From Desulfotruncus arcticus DSM 17038 (GTDB lineage: Bacteria > Bacillota > Desulfotomaculia > Desulfotomaculales > Desulfallaceae): a DNA stretch of 64,000 bases. The position numbers and the translations under genes are program-made. This document shows, in pieces, positions 7,565-16,646 of this stretch (positions are counted from its first letter, which is position 1; each line of letters starts with the position of its first letter). The notes beneath the pieces are model-generated. The model saw only the letters and a program-made list of their open reading frames with translations. It ran no database searches and was not told the origin of the DNA. The stretch is from positions 149,635 to 213,634 of the forward strand of contig NZ_FOOX01000002.1 of NCBI RefSeq assembly GCF_900113335.1, given 5' to 3'.

Positions 7565-8401
7565 ATGTCCAAGGTGAAAATTACGATCCCACAATTAAAA
7601 GAGTACAAACAAGATAGCCGCAAGTTCACGATGATTACTGTCTATGATTACCCAATGGCTTTATTAGTAGACAGATCGCAGGCAGAAATGATATTGGTGG
7701 GCGACTCACTGGGGATGGTAGTCCTTGGTTACGAAGGAACTGTTCCTGTAGAATTGAATGACGTTATATATCACCTTAAAGCGGTTACAAGGGCGGCAAG
7801 GAACACCCTGGTGGTCGGTGACATGCCTTTTATGAGTTATAACGTATGCAAAGAGGAAGCTATTAGGAACGCCGGGCGGTTAATGAAGGAAGGAGGTGCT
7901 GATTGTGTAAAAATCGAAGGCGGTTTGAAGGTGGTAGATACTGTAAGAGCTGTGGTTGACGCCGGGATTCCGGTGGTTGCCCATATAGGACTAACTCCTC
8001 AAACAGCTTCCATGTTGGGTGGTTTTAAAGTACAGGGTAAAGACCCACAAGCGGCTAAACGTTTACTGGAAGAAGCTCAAATGCTTGAAGAAGCCGGCGC
8101 CTGCGCTATTGTATTGGAATGTGTACCTGCTGCTCTTGCAAGTCTGATTACAGAAAAATTAACTATACCGACCATAGGCGTTGGTGCCGGGGTTAATTGT
8201 GACGGACAAAATTTGAATGGCTATGATATTATCGGTATTTTCGATAAGTTTGTTCCCAAGTTTGTTAAGAAATATGCCAGCCTGGCTCCCGTTATTTTGG
8301 ATGCATTTAATAATTTTGCAGAAGAAGTAGCTAATGGTAAATTTCCAACTGATGAACATATCTTTAACATGAATGAAGAAATATTGAAAAAAATATATTA
8401 A
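7565..8401 (+). CDS. panB: PanB-family ketopantoate hydroxymethyltransferase (copy 1)
   Basis: A 278-residue PEP-mutase-superfamily TIM barrel. PanB transfers a hydroxymethyl group from methylene-THF to 2-oxoisovalerate to give ketopantoate and can run in reverse. Mg and active-site motifs are present: VGDSLG, VGDMPF, VKIEGG, AHIGLTPQ, LECVP and VGAG. The lid segment is unusual: canonical DGQVLVxHDLLG reads DGQNLNGYDIIG. The start is ATG 7565, 10 bases after GGAGGGG; a TTG at 7556 is too close to the site. It opens the plus-strand catabolic locus and there is no panC or panD nearby, so a non-biosynthetic role is likely. Confidence 0.85.
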   Translation: MSKVKITIPQLKEYKQDSRKFTMITVYDYPMALLVDRSQAEMILVGDSLGMVVLGYEGTVPVELNDVIYHLKAVTRAARNTLVVGDMPFMSYNVCKEEAIRNAGRLMKEGGADCVKIEGGLKVVDTVRAVVDAGIPVVAHIGLTPQTASMLGGFKVQGKDPQAAKRLLEEAQMLEEAGACAIVLECVPAALASLITEKLTIPTIGVGAGVNCDGQNLNGYDIIGIFDKFVPKFVKKYASLAPVILDAFNNFAEEVANGKFPTDEHIFNMNEEILKKIY

Positions 8402-8575
8402 TTGATCAAGTATCACAAAAATAATGATTTACTTAATTTTGCACATGTATTTAAGCTTGCAAAAAACATAAGTATATTGATTAAAATTGTCAAAAGGTTA
8501 CCCTGAAGAAGTAACGAAAATATTTATGTTTGAGGATTTTATAAGCATGTTCAATACGGGGAGGTATTTATATAA

Positions 8576-9577
8576 ATGAAAAAGCTTTTTATATTATCTT
8601 TGATAGTAGCAATGATTTTTGCAGTTGCTGCTTGCGGAAGTAAAGAATCAACTCAAAATTCTGCAGATTCTAACAAACCTGTAGTTTTACGGGTCGGAAA
8701 TACTACCGCGCCCGATAGCCACTATAATAAGGGTTTAGAAGAATTTAAGAAAAAAGTTAAAGAATATACAAATGGCAGCGTTGAAGTAAAAATATACCCC
8801 AGCAGTGAGCTCGGAGATGAAAGGGATTTAGTTGAAGGTGTAGCTATGGGAACAGTTGAAATGGCTTTGGTTTCAACCGGCCCGTTAGCCAATTATTCCC
8901 CCGATTTTATGGTGTTTGATCTGCCCTTTATAGTTACCGACCGTGACAAAGCGTATAAAGTTATGGATGGTGAAGTTGGTCAAGAGATATTGGGTACTTT
9001 AAAACCCAAAGGTATCAAAGCTATGGGCTTTTGGGAAAATGGTTTCAGAAACATAACCAATAACGAAAAACCTATCGTTCACCCTGAAGACGTAAAAGGC
9101 ATGAAAATAAGGACTATGGAAAACCCCATTCATATTGAGACATTCAAGACTTTAGGCGCGACTCCGACACCTATGGCCTGGAGTGAAGTTTTTACCGCTT
9201 TACAGCAGGGAACAATAGATGGACAAGAAAACCCCCTGGCAATAATTGATACGGCCAAAGTTTATGAAGTACAAAAGTATGTATCATTAACCGGGCATTT
9301 TTATTCGCCCGCGGTGCTCATGATCAATGATAAATTCTTCGAAGGTTTATCAAAATCACAACAGGACGCAATTCTTAAAGCTGAAAAAGAAGCCAGGGAT
9401 TGGGAAAGAAATTACAGTGAAGAACTGGATAACAACCTGGTTAAAACTTTGGAAGAAAAGGGCGTAACCGTCACCCCGGTAGATAAAAATGAATGGCAAG
9501 AAGTTGTGAAACCTGTTTATGATAAATTCAAAGATCAAATTAACTCCAAGTATATCGAAGCTTTAGCCGGCAACTAA
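8576..9577 (+). CDS. dctP: TRAP transporter solute-binding lipoprotein DctP
   Basis: A 333-residue extracytoplasmic binding protein. The signal peptide ends in the lipobox AVAAC (Cys20), so it is lipid-anchored. Family features include a TTAPDSHYNKGLEEF-like start, YPSSELGDERDLVEGV, the FRNITN segment and the MRTMENPIHIETFKTLGA-like ligand loop with the conserved Arg that binds a carboxylate. TRAP systems of this type import organic acids with a sodium gradient. The upstream site is GGGGAGG. A strong hairpin follows before dctQ, fitting higher expression of the binding protein than of the membrane parts. Confidence 0.9.
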   Translation: MKKLFILSLIVAMIFAVAACGSKESTQNSADSNKPVVLRVGNTTAPDSHYNKGLEEFKKKVKEYTNGSVEVKIYPSSELGDERDLVEGVAMGTVEMALVSTGPLANYSPDFMVFDLPFIVTDRDKAYKVMDGEVGQEILGTLKPKGIKAMGFWENGFRNITNNEKPIVHPEDVKGMKIRTMENPIHIETFKTLGATPTPMAWSEVFTALQQGTIDGQENPLAIIDTAKVYEVQKYVSLTGHFYSPAVLMINDKFFEGLSKSQQDAILKAEKEARDWERNYSEELDNNLVKTLEEKGVTVTPVDKNEWQEVVKPVYDKFKDQINSKYIEALAGN

Positions 9578-9590
9578 ATAATACACTTGG

Positions 9591-9627
9591 CTGAATAGAG
9601 TATGATTAATTTTCATACTCTATTCAG
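9591..9627 (+). promoter_or_regulatory. 15-bp perfect hairpin between dctP and dctQ
   Basis: CTGAATAGAGTATGA and TCATACTCTATTCAG are exact inverted repeats around a 7-nt loop. There is no T-tract, so partial termination or 3'-end stabilisation of the dctP message is more likely than full termination. It covers the ATG at 9602, which argues that dctQ starts at 9659. Confidence 0.65.
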
Positions 9628-9658
9628 TTACTTAAAATCGGCGAGTTGGAGTGGTTAC

Positions 9659-10135
9659 ATGAAAAAAATAATTAAATTTTTAGATAACTGGGAAGAAAAT
9701 GTTATTACCGTTTTACTCCCTTTAATGTGTATAGTAGTTTTTTTATCAACTGTTTTTAGATTTGTAAAATTGCCGGTGATGCCCTGGGGCGAAGAACTTG
9801 CGCGTTATCTTATGATTTGGATTGTGTTTCTGGGATTAGGTACCGGAGCTAAAAAGAATGCGCATTTTTTTGTACAAATTCTAATTAATGTCATGCCGGA
9901 ATTTACCCACAGATATATTAATATTTTTAGAACTGCAGTTGTAACTGCATTTTGCTTTATCATTATCCTACTGTCGGCACAATTGATACAAGCTCAAATA
10001 ATGATGGGGCAAATATCACCTGCTCTGCGGATTCCTATGTGGATTGCTTATTTGGCGATCCCGGTCGGTTGCGCCACAATGATAATAAGATCAATACAAT
10101 ATGCAGTAAAAGATTTAACTGGTAAAACTAAATAG
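9659..10135 (+). CDS. dctQ: TRAP transporter small permease DctQ
   Basis: A 158-residue membrane protein with four predicted helices, the standard size and topology for the small TRAP subunit that links the binding protein to DctM. The family WGEELARYLMIW segment lies in the loop after helix 1. The start at ATG 9659 is preferred (TTGGAGTGG site) over ATG 9602, which lies inside the intergenic hairpin and would add a non-family extension. Confidence 0.85.
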   Translation: MKKIIKFLDNWEENVITVLLPLMCIVVFLSTVFRFVKLPVMPWGEELARYLMIWIVFLGLGTGAKKNAHFFVQILINVMPEFTHRYINIFRTAVVTAFCFIIILLSAQLIQAQIMMGQISPALRIPMWIAYLAIPVGCATMIIRSIQYAVKDLTGKTK

Positions 10136-10160
10136 TATTCAACAAGGGGGTGAACCTATT

Positions 10161-11441
10161 TTGGCCTTGACGTTATTCGGGACATTATTTTTGGCGCTTT
10201 TTTTAGGTATACCTATCGCAGTTTCCGTAGGGATAGCAGTTCTTGTTGCGCTGGTAACACAAGATACTAATACGTCCTATGTAGTGGTTGCCCAGAGGAT
10301 GTTTACATCTGTAGATAGTTTTCCATTCATGGCCGTACCGTTTTTTATACTTGCAGGGAATTTGATGGAAAAAGGTGGAATATCGAAGAGGATTATTAAT
10401 TTTGCCGCGGTTTTGCTGGGTAAGCTTCCGGCAAGTTTATCTGTAATTAATACTGCTGCATCAGGTTTCTTCGGAGCAATTTCAGGCTCAAATCCTGCAA
10501 CTGTGGCGGCAATTGGCGGTTTAATGGTACCCGGGATGATAAAAAAAGGCTATCCGAAGGAAAATGCGGCGGCAGTTGCAGCGGCGTCAGGAACATTAGG
10601 TGTTATTATTCCACCAAGCATTTCGATGGTTACATACGGAGTTGTAGCCTCGGTATCAATAGGAACTCTTTTCATAGCCGGACTTGTCCCGGGCATACTT
10701 CTGGCATTAGGAATAATATTAACCGGTGTTATTATTAACAAAAAGTATGAATTGCAAAGTAAAGAAGAAATTAGTTTTAGCCGGATATTTGCTTCATTTA
10801 AAGATGCCATATGGGCGCTGTTTATGCCTTTTCTGATTCTGGGCGGTATATATGGGGGGGTATTTACACCGACTGAAGCTTCAGCGGTAGCTTGTTTATA
10901 TGCTTTTATTGTCAGCAAATATATCTATAAAGAAATTAAATATGCTGATTTAAAGTCTATCTTCGCCCAGTCAGCAACAAACACAGCGTTGATAATGTTT
11001 GTGATTACACTTTCGGCACCGTTTTCCTGGTTAATGACGAGTGCCAATGTGCCTGCCAATCTGGCAGAATCAATATTGGCAGTAACAGGCAGTAAATATC
11101 TTTTACTACTTATAGTTAACGCCCTTTTACTGTTTCTTGGGTGCTTTTTGGAAACACAGTCGATCATACTTTTAATGACTCCGATGTTGCTTCCTTTAGC
11201 CATGCAGTTGGGTATAGACCCTGTTGCACTGGGTTTGATAATTATTGTGAATACCTCGGTTGGTATGATCACTCCTCCTATGGCAGTTAACATTTTCGTT
11301 GCCAGTACTATATCTAATGTTAGCATTGAAAAGATAAGTAAAAAGATAATACCGTTCTTTATTGTAGAAGTAGTTGTCTTATTAATAATGACCTATTTTT
11401 CAGGTATTTTAATGTGGTTACCCAATTTATTGCATTTGTAA
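10161..11441 (+). CDS. dctM: TRAP transporter large permease DctM
   Basis: A 426-residue, roughly 12-helix permease that carries the substrate. Typical DctM motifs are present: GIPIAVSVG near the start, FPFMAVPFFILAGNLMEKGG, GAISGSNPATVAAIGG, and the repeated IIPPSISMV and MITPPMAVN hairpin motifs, the two inverted substrate and sodium sites. It starts at TTG 10161 behind AAGGGGGTGA, 25 bases after dctQ. It is followed after 33 bases by the sensor kinase, so the transporter and its regulator are probably one transcript. Confidence 0.9.
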   Translation: MALTLFGTLFLALFLGIPIAVSVGIAVLVALVTQDTNTSYVVVAQRMFTSVDSFPFMAVPFFILAGNLMEKGGISKRIINFAAVLLGKLPASLSVINTAASGFFGAISGSNPATVAAIGGLMVPGMIKKGYPKENAAAVAAASGTLGVIIPPSISMVTYGVVASVSIGTLFIAGLVPGILLALGIILTGVIINKKYELQSKEEISFSRIFASFKDAIWALFMPFLILGGIYGGVFTPTEASAVACLYAFIVSKYIYKEIKYADLKSIFAQSATNTALIMFVITLSAPFSWLMTSANVPANLAESILAVTGSKYLLLLIVNALLLFLGCFLETQSIILLMTPMLLPLAMQLGIDPVALGLIIIVNTSVGMITPPMAVNIFVASTISNVSIEKISKKIIPFFIVEVVVLLIMTYFSGILMWLPNLLHL

Positions 11442-11474
11442 ATGGCAGCTATCAAGGAAATATAGGTGGAAAAT

Positions 11475-13094
11475 ATGCTTAACTTTAAGGAACTAACAAA
11501 CAAAATAAATGAAAACAAAGTGCAATACTTTGATGAGCAGCACTTCCCCTGGGGGAAGGTCCAATGGATAGATCTCGCAGATGGGGCCCGGAAGGCCGTC
11601 ATGAGCGCATCAGTTGCTACAATATATCCAAAAAAAGAACAACAGCTTCATTATCATTTTGGTTATGAGGAATTGATCTATGGCATCAAGGGAGAAACAT
11701 ATCAATACTCCAACGGTAAAAAGGTAGCGCTGGCGGCAGGTGATATTGTCCATATTCCGGCCGAGGGCAGTCACCGGATGTATAACCCGGGCAGTGAGGA
11801 GGCCCAGTTTTTAAGTATAGTCAACCCGGTACAAAAAAAGGAAATAACAATCAGGGAACGGTTAAATGGACACTCTTTACAGGATATCAACATAAAGGAT
11901 GTATTGGATGTAATAAACCTGCGGCAGATTCTGGAAAAGTTTACTCATGCCATGCAGCTTGGTGTAATTATGTATGACCATCTTGGTAATTTAATTACCG
12001 ATCCTCTTAATATGCCGCACTTTTGCCATCTATGCATTAACAGCTCTTCAGCGGAATGCCTTGAGCATAAGGATATTTCAAATGATGCAACAAAGCTGAG
12101 GATTTACAGGTGTAAATTTGGCATTTGTTCAATCCAAAAACCGGTTTTAGTTAATCAGACCTTGCTTGGTTATTTGGGATGTGGTTATCGCAGGTTGGAT
12201 TATGTTGCACCGGAGGAGGAAGCTGCTCTTAAAGATAGTTTTCCGGCCAGAGACTATATTCTAGTTAAACAAAAGTTTGTAGATTTGGAGATGATCAATA
12301 AAAACAGGCTGTTGGGGGCGGCAGAAACCTTGTCTCTAATAAGTGAAGACCTGGTGGGAGTTGTGGTCCAATCCTTAAATGAAAAACAGATTAACTCATA
12401 TAAACTAAAATTGGCGGAGGAAGAACAAAGAAAGTCACAACTGGAAAATTTTCTTAACGAATCGCGTTTAAAACTGCTTGAGTCCCAGGTAAATCCTCAT
12501 TTTTTATTTAATACGCTTAATACAATTGCCCAAAGTTCATTAATTGAAGGAGCAAATACGGCTTCTCGCCTTACTTATGCATTGGCAAATTTACTTCGCT
12601 GCAGTCTGGGTAAAGTTAATTCGTTTATTACTATCGGCGAAGAACTGGAGTATATAGATGATTATCTATATATACAAAAAAATAGGTTTCCAGATCAATT
12701 TAATGTCAATATAGATATCCAAAAAGAAGTTAAAGAATATAAGATACCGTTTATGACTATTTTGGTCTTTTTAGAAAATGCTATTGTGCATGGTTTTGAA
12801 GGTTTGGAAGGTTCTAAAGATATTTGGATCAAAGGCTGGATGGACTCATTGTTTTCTATTTGTATTAAGGTTATTGATAATGGCGTAGGTATTCCTGTTG
12901 ACGTTATTAATAACGTGGAAAAATTTAAAAATATGGACTTGCAATCAAAAGATATAAAAGGGCTTGGCATATATAATGTTTTTAAGAGATTGGAATATTA
13001 TTACAGGAATAGATTTAAGCTTCAATTTAAACGGCTGCCGCAGGGCGGGACTGAAGTAAATTTATTTTTGCCTGTAATGGCGGAAGATTCTTAG
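11475..13094 (+). CDS. soluble cupin-PocR-LytS-type sensor histidine kinase
   Basis: A 539-residue kinase without membrane helices, so it senses a cytoplasmic signal. Residues about 20-120 form a cupin (QQLHYHFGYEEL, then GDIVHIPAEGSHRMYNPG). Residues about 140-300 match the PocR ligand-binding domain with its cysteine cluster (CHLCINSSSAEC, then CKFG and CSIQKPV). After a short coiled coil come a His_kinase domain of the LytS type (SQVNPHFLFNTLN) and an HATPase with DNGVGIP and GLGIYNV. The start is ATG 11475 (AGGTGG at 11464); GTG 11466 is less well placed. It lies between the TRAP genes and its response regulator and is expected to detect the imported acid or a product of it. Confidence 0.85.
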   Translation: MLNFKELTNKINENKVQYFDEQHFPWGKVQWIDLADGARKAVMSASVATIYPKKEQQLHYHFGYEELIYGIKGETYQYSNGKKVALAAGDIVHIPAEGSHRMYNPGSEEAQFLSIVNPVQKKEITIRERLNGHSLQDINIKDVLDVINLRQILEKFTHAMQLGVIMYDHLGNLITDPLNMPHFCHLCINSSSAECLEHKDISNDATKLRIYRCKFGICSIQKPVLVNQTLLGYLGCGYRRLDYVAPEEEAALKDSFPARDYILVKQKFVDLEMINKNRLLGAAETLSLISEDLVGVVVQSLNEKQINSYKLKLAEEEQRKSQLENFLNESRLKLLESQVNPHFLFNTLNTIAQSSLIEGANTASRLTYALANLLRCSLGKVNSFITIGEELEYIDDYLYIQKNRFPDQFNVNIDIQKEVKEYKIPFMTILVFLENAIVHGFEGLEGSKDIWIKGWMDSLFSICIKVIDNGVGIPVDVINNVEKFKNMDLQSKDIKGLGIYNVFKRLEYYYRNRFKLQFKRLPQGGTEVNLFLPVMAEDS

Positions 13095-13106
13095 GGGGGT
13101 TAGGCA

Positions 13107-13913
13107 TTGTATAAGCTGGTGGCTGCTGATGATGAAGTAACAGCATTAAAATTCATCGATTATTGTATTAAAAGAAATGAATTACCTGTTGCATTGGTTG
13201 GAACAGCCATGGATGGCAAAGAAGCTATTGGCTTAATTGACGATTTGCACCCCGATATTGTTCTCCTGGACATTAAAATGCCCAAATTAAATGGTGTTGA
13301 GGTTGGCAAATATATTGCTGAAAAACATCCGGGAACTAAAGTGATTATGCTTACGGCTTATGACCAATTTGATTTTGCTCAACAGGCCATACGCTTTAAC
13401 GCCTATGATTATCTGTTAAAACCGGTTAAGCCTGAACAGCTTATAGAGGTTATTAAGAAAGCAATTAAGGAAATTAACCGGCAAAGACTGGTGGAAGAGC
13501 AAAATCAAAATTTGACGGAAATTAAAAATATTATTAATAGCTATAATGAACCATTGATGAAAATTTTATCAAAGCCGGAATTGAAAAATGTTGAACAGGT
13601 AGTTTCCTGGATACAAAATTATTTACAGGTGAACTATCACAAGAATATTACCCTCGAGCACCTTGCGGAAAAGGTATATTTGAGCCCTTGTTATGTTAGT
13701 CGTGCGTTCAGGCAGGTAACCGGATTAAACTTTATGCAGTATTTAACAGAAATTAGGATAGAGAGAGCAATGCAGCTTCTAAAAATTGGCAAATATAGCG
13801 TTTCAGAAGTGGCTGAAGCAGTAGGCTATAAAGACGCCAGTTATTTCAGTCAAATGTTTAAAAAGAAAACAGGCTTTGTTCCCAGCGAATTAATCAATAA
13901 GCAGGCTAAATAA
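13107..13913 (+). CDS. YesN-type response regulator (REC plus AraC HTH)
   Basis: A 268-residue regulator. The receiver domain spans residues 3-120 with the acidic pair Asp8/Asp9, phospho-acceptor Asp55 (LLDIKMP), Thr82 (MLTAYD) and Lys105 (LLKPVKP). The C-terminal 100 residues hold two AraC-type helix-turn-helices (LAEKVYLSPCYVSRAFRQV and VSEAVAEAVGYKDASYFSQMF-like). Start is TTG 13107 behind GGGGGG. It is paired with the cupin-PocR kinase 12 bases upstream and probably controls the surrounding transport and catabolic genes. Confidence 0.88.
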   Translation: MYKLVAADDEVTALKFIDYCIKRNELPVALVGTAMDGKEAIGLIDDLHPDIVLLDIKMPKLNGVEVGKYIAEKHPGTKVIMLTAYDQFDFAQQAIRFNAYDYLLKPVKPEQLIEVIKKAIKEINRQRLVEEQNQNLTEIKNIINSYNEPLMKILSKPELKNVEQVVSWIQNYLQVNYHKNITLEHLAEKVYLSPCYVSRAFRQVTGLNFMQYLTEIRIERAMQLLKIGKYSVSEVAEAVGYKDASYFSQMFKKKTGFVPSELINKQAK

Positions 13914-14003
13914 ACAATAAAACAACACCCAAAGACAAGAAAGCCCACAGGGTATTGATAAAGTACGTTTAAATAGCTAGTAAAAGGCTGTATTGAATTT
14001 TAG

Positions 14004-15680
14004 ATGAAAGGGATGGAAGAAGTGAAAAGTTCCATTGTGACTAAGGGATTGGAAAGAGCTACACACAGAGCTTTATATTACTCCATGGGCTTTCGTCCTG
14101 CGGATTTGGACAAACCTCTGGTGGCGATTGTAAATTCACATAACGAAACCATGCCGGGCCACGCTCACCTGGATGTAATAGCTAAAGCTGTCCGCGAAGG
14201 GGTTTTGGCGGCAGGGGGAACACCGATTGAATTCCCGGTAATAGGTGTCTGCGACGGTCTTGCCCAGGGTCATTTCGGCATGAAGTACCCTCTGGCCAGC
14301 CGGGAACTAATCTGTGATTCAATCGAAACTATGATGAATGCGCATGCTTATGACGCTATGGTTTTAATAGCTTCATGTGACAAGATTACGCCCGGTATGC
14401 TGATGGCAGCGGCCAGGTTAAACGTCCCCGCTGTTTTTATAACCGGCGGCCCGATGGCCACAGGATTTTTTAACGGTAAAAAAGTAGGTTATACAGATTT
14501 AATGGAAGCCTCCGGCTTGGTAACCAGGGGGATTATGACTGAAGAAGAGTTAGCGGAGTTTGAGCAAAATGCCTTACCCGGCTGTGGTAACTGTAACCTT
14601 ATGGGGACTGCCAACTCGATGAACTTTCTTACGGAAAGTCTCGGCATGGCCTTGCCGGGAGTTGCCATTCCCGCCATGGCCGGTAAGCGGTTGGCTTTAG
14701 CCAGGGAAACAGGGGAAAAAATTATGGAATTATACCGCAAAAATATTTGTCCCCGGGATATTCTTGTTCAGGAAGCTTTCGAAAATGCCATAGCTGTGGA
14801 CATGGCCATCGGCGGGTCATCTAATACTGTTTTACATTTAACCGCCGTAGCACATGCCGCGGGTATTAAGCTTGAAATGTCTACATTTGAAAAGGTATGC
14901 GCACGGACACCTCATCTAGTCAAGATTAAACCGGCCGGTGACCATTTTCCTGAAGATCTGTACAGAGCCGGCGGTATAACAGCTATAATGAAGCAATTAG
15001 CGGATAATGGTCTTATTCATAAGGATATTCTTACTGTTTCGGGTAAAACCGTATCTGAAAATATCGAATTTGCCGCTGTAACAGATACCGAGATAATTCG
15101 TTCTATGAATGCCCCCTATTCACCGACTGGTGGAATTACTTTTCTTTACGGCAATCTTGCCCCCGGGGGAGCGGTATGCAAAAGCGCGGCTGTATTACCG
15201 GAAATGCGCAAGCACCAGGGGCCGGCCAGAGTGTTTAATGAAGAGGAAGATGCTGTTAAGGCCATATACGGTGGTAAGATTAATCCCGGTGATGTTGTGG
15301 TGATCAGGTATGAAGGTCCCAAAGGCGGACCGGGAATGCGTGAACAGCTAACTCCGACCTCCGCCATTATCGGTATGGGACTAGGGGACAAAGTAGCTTT
15401 GATTACGGATGGCCGTTTTTCCGGTGCCACCAGGGGTGCGGCTGTCGGCCACATATCTCCCGAAGCGGCTGAGGGCGGTCCCATTGCGCTGGTTGAAGAG
15501 GGCGATATTATCAGCATCGATATCGATAACGGTAGAATTGAATTGCAAGTACCTGATGAAGAGCTTGCCCGGCGTCAAGATAAATGGCTCCAGTATAAAA
15601 AAGAAGTGCAGCCCGGTTCTTATCTGGAGAGATACTCCAAGCTGGTCGGCTCAGCTATGTCGGGAGCGATTTTTAAATAA
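14004..15680 (+). CDS. ilvD: IlvD-family dihydroxy-acid dehydratase
   Basis: A 558-residue Fe-S dehydratase of the IlvD/Edd family. The usual biosynthetic reaction turns 2,3-dihydroxyisovalerate into 2-oxoisovalerate. Cluster and active-site motifs are visible: [11 protein letters not shown]-like, [25 protein letters not shown] and GSSNTVLHL. The length is the usual 550-570. No other branched-chain amino-acid gene is nearby. Instead it lies between a two-component system and a PanB copy, and 2-oxoisovalerate is the common metabolite of IlvD and PanB. It may instead dehydrate a sugar acid, which this family also does. The start is uncertain: ATG 14004, ATG 14013 and GTG 14022 all have weak sites. 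Confidence 0.85.
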   Translation: MKGMEEVKSSIVTKGLERATHRALYYSMGFRPADLDKPLVAIVNSHNETMPGHAHLDVIAKAVREGVLAAGGTPIEFPVIGVCDGLAQGHFGMKYPLASRELICDSIETMMNAHAYDAMVLIASCDKITPGMLMAAARLNVPAVFITGGPMATGFFNGKKVGYTDLMEASGLVTRGIMTEEELAEFEQNALPGCGNCNLMGTANSMNFLTESLGMALPGVAIPAMAGKRLALARETGEKIMELYRKNICPRDILVQEAFENAIAVDMAIGGSSNTVLHLTAVAHAAGIKLEMSTFEKVCARTPHLVKIKPAGDHFPEDLYRAGGITAIMKQLADNGLIHKDILTVSGKTVSENIEFAAVTDTEIIRSMNAPYSPTGGITFLYGNLAPGGAVCKSAAVLPEMRKHQGPARVFNEEEDAVKAIYGGKINPGDVVVIRYEGPKGGPGMREQLTPTSAIIGMGLGDKVALITDGRFSGATRGAAVGHISPEAAEGGPIALVEEGDIISIDIDNGRIELQVPDEELARRQDKWLQYKKEVQPGSYLERYSKLVGSAMSGAIFK

Positions 15681-15699
15681 TTTTTAAAGGAGAAATATT

Positions 15700-16557
15700 A
15701 TGACTAAAAAGACCATTGGTGATTTTAACAGCATGGTGGAAAGAGACGAAAAGATCGTCTATTTGACTGCGTACGATTATTTAACAGCTAAAATGCAGGA
15801 AAAAGCAGGGGTGGACATGATCCTGGTGGGTGATTCACTCGGCATGGTATCCCTTGGTTACGACACCACATTCCCTGTCACTATGGATGATATGGTCCGT
15901 CATTGTCAGGCGGTACGGCGTGGAGCTCCTAATACTTTTATCATCGGCGATATGCCATACATGTCCTACCAGATTTCCGACGAGCAAGCGGTGGAGAGTG
16001 CTGGAAGACTGGTTAAAGAGGCTGCGGTTGACGCGGTTAAACTGGAAGGCGGCGGCCCCCGCATGCTGAGCAGGATTAGAGCCATCAATGAGTCGGGTGT
16101 TTTGGTGATGGGACACATTGGCCTCACGCCGCAGTTTATGGGGCAAATCGGTGGTTACAAAGCACAGGGAAGAAGTGCGAAAGCCGCTGTCAAATTGGTT
16201 GAACAGGCCGGGCTGATTGAAGAGGCCGGCGCCTTTTCCATCCTGGTGGAAGGTGTGCCCTCGGCGGTGGGTAAGGCCATCACAGAAAGGGCCGGTATCC
16301 CCATTCTCGGTATCGGTGCCGGGCCCCACACTCACGGGCAGTTGCTAATTTACGCTGACATGGTGGGATTATATGATAACTTTACCCCGAAATTTGTTAA
16401 AAAGTATGCCAATGTTGGTGAAGTGCTGGTAAATGCTTTTACTGAATATGCCAGAGATGTACGCGAAAATAAATTCCCCGTTGATGGAGAACACACCTAT
16501 AAAATGAGTGAAGAAGAAGTCAGGGAACTTCTGACCCGGCTGGAAGAAGTTGAATAG
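15700..16557 (+). CDS. panB: PanB-family ketopantoate hydroxymethyltransferase (copy 2)
   Basis: A 285-residue paralogue of the protein at 7565, started at ATG 15700 behind TTTAAAGGAG. Metal and catalytic motifs are kept: VGDSLG, IGDMPY, VKLEGG, GHIGLTPQ and VEGVP (Cys of ECVP replaced by Gly). The lid region again departs from the canonical form: CDGQVLVxHD reads HTHGQLLIYAD. It lies 19 bases after ilvD, so the two enzymes are made together; both handle 2-oxoisovalerate. It could make ketopantoate or cleave it, and the context favours cleavage. Alternatively it is an aldolase for a related keto acid. Confidence 0.85.
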   Translation: MTKKTIGDFNSMVERDEKIVYLTAYDYLTAKMQEKAGVDMILVGDSLGMVSLGYDTTFPVTMDDMVRHCQAVRRGAPNTFIIGDMPYMSYQISDEQAVESAGRLVKEAAVDAVKLEGGGPRMLSRIRAINESGVLVMGHIGLTPQFMGQIGGYKAQGRSAKAAVKLVEQAGLIEEAGAFSILVEGVPSAVGKAITERAGIPILGIGAGPHTHGQLLIYADMVGLYDNFTPKFVKKYANVGEVLVNAFTEYARDVRENKFPVDGEHTYKMSEEEVRELLTRLEEVE

Positions 16558-16597
16558 AGCGGCTGATGTAATTACAAATTAAAAAACCCGGTAGATT

Positions 16598-16623
16598 ATG
16601 GGGGTCATCTAATTGGCCCCCAT
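16598..16623 (+). repeat. inverted repeat between panB copy 2 and the AEC carrier
   Basis: ATGGGGG and CCCCCAT form a GC-rich stem with a short loop 40 bases after the panB stop. No T-tract follows, so it may tune rather than end transcription into the carrier gene. Confidence 0.4.
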
Positions 16624-16646
16624 ACTTACATTGAGGGGAATACTAT

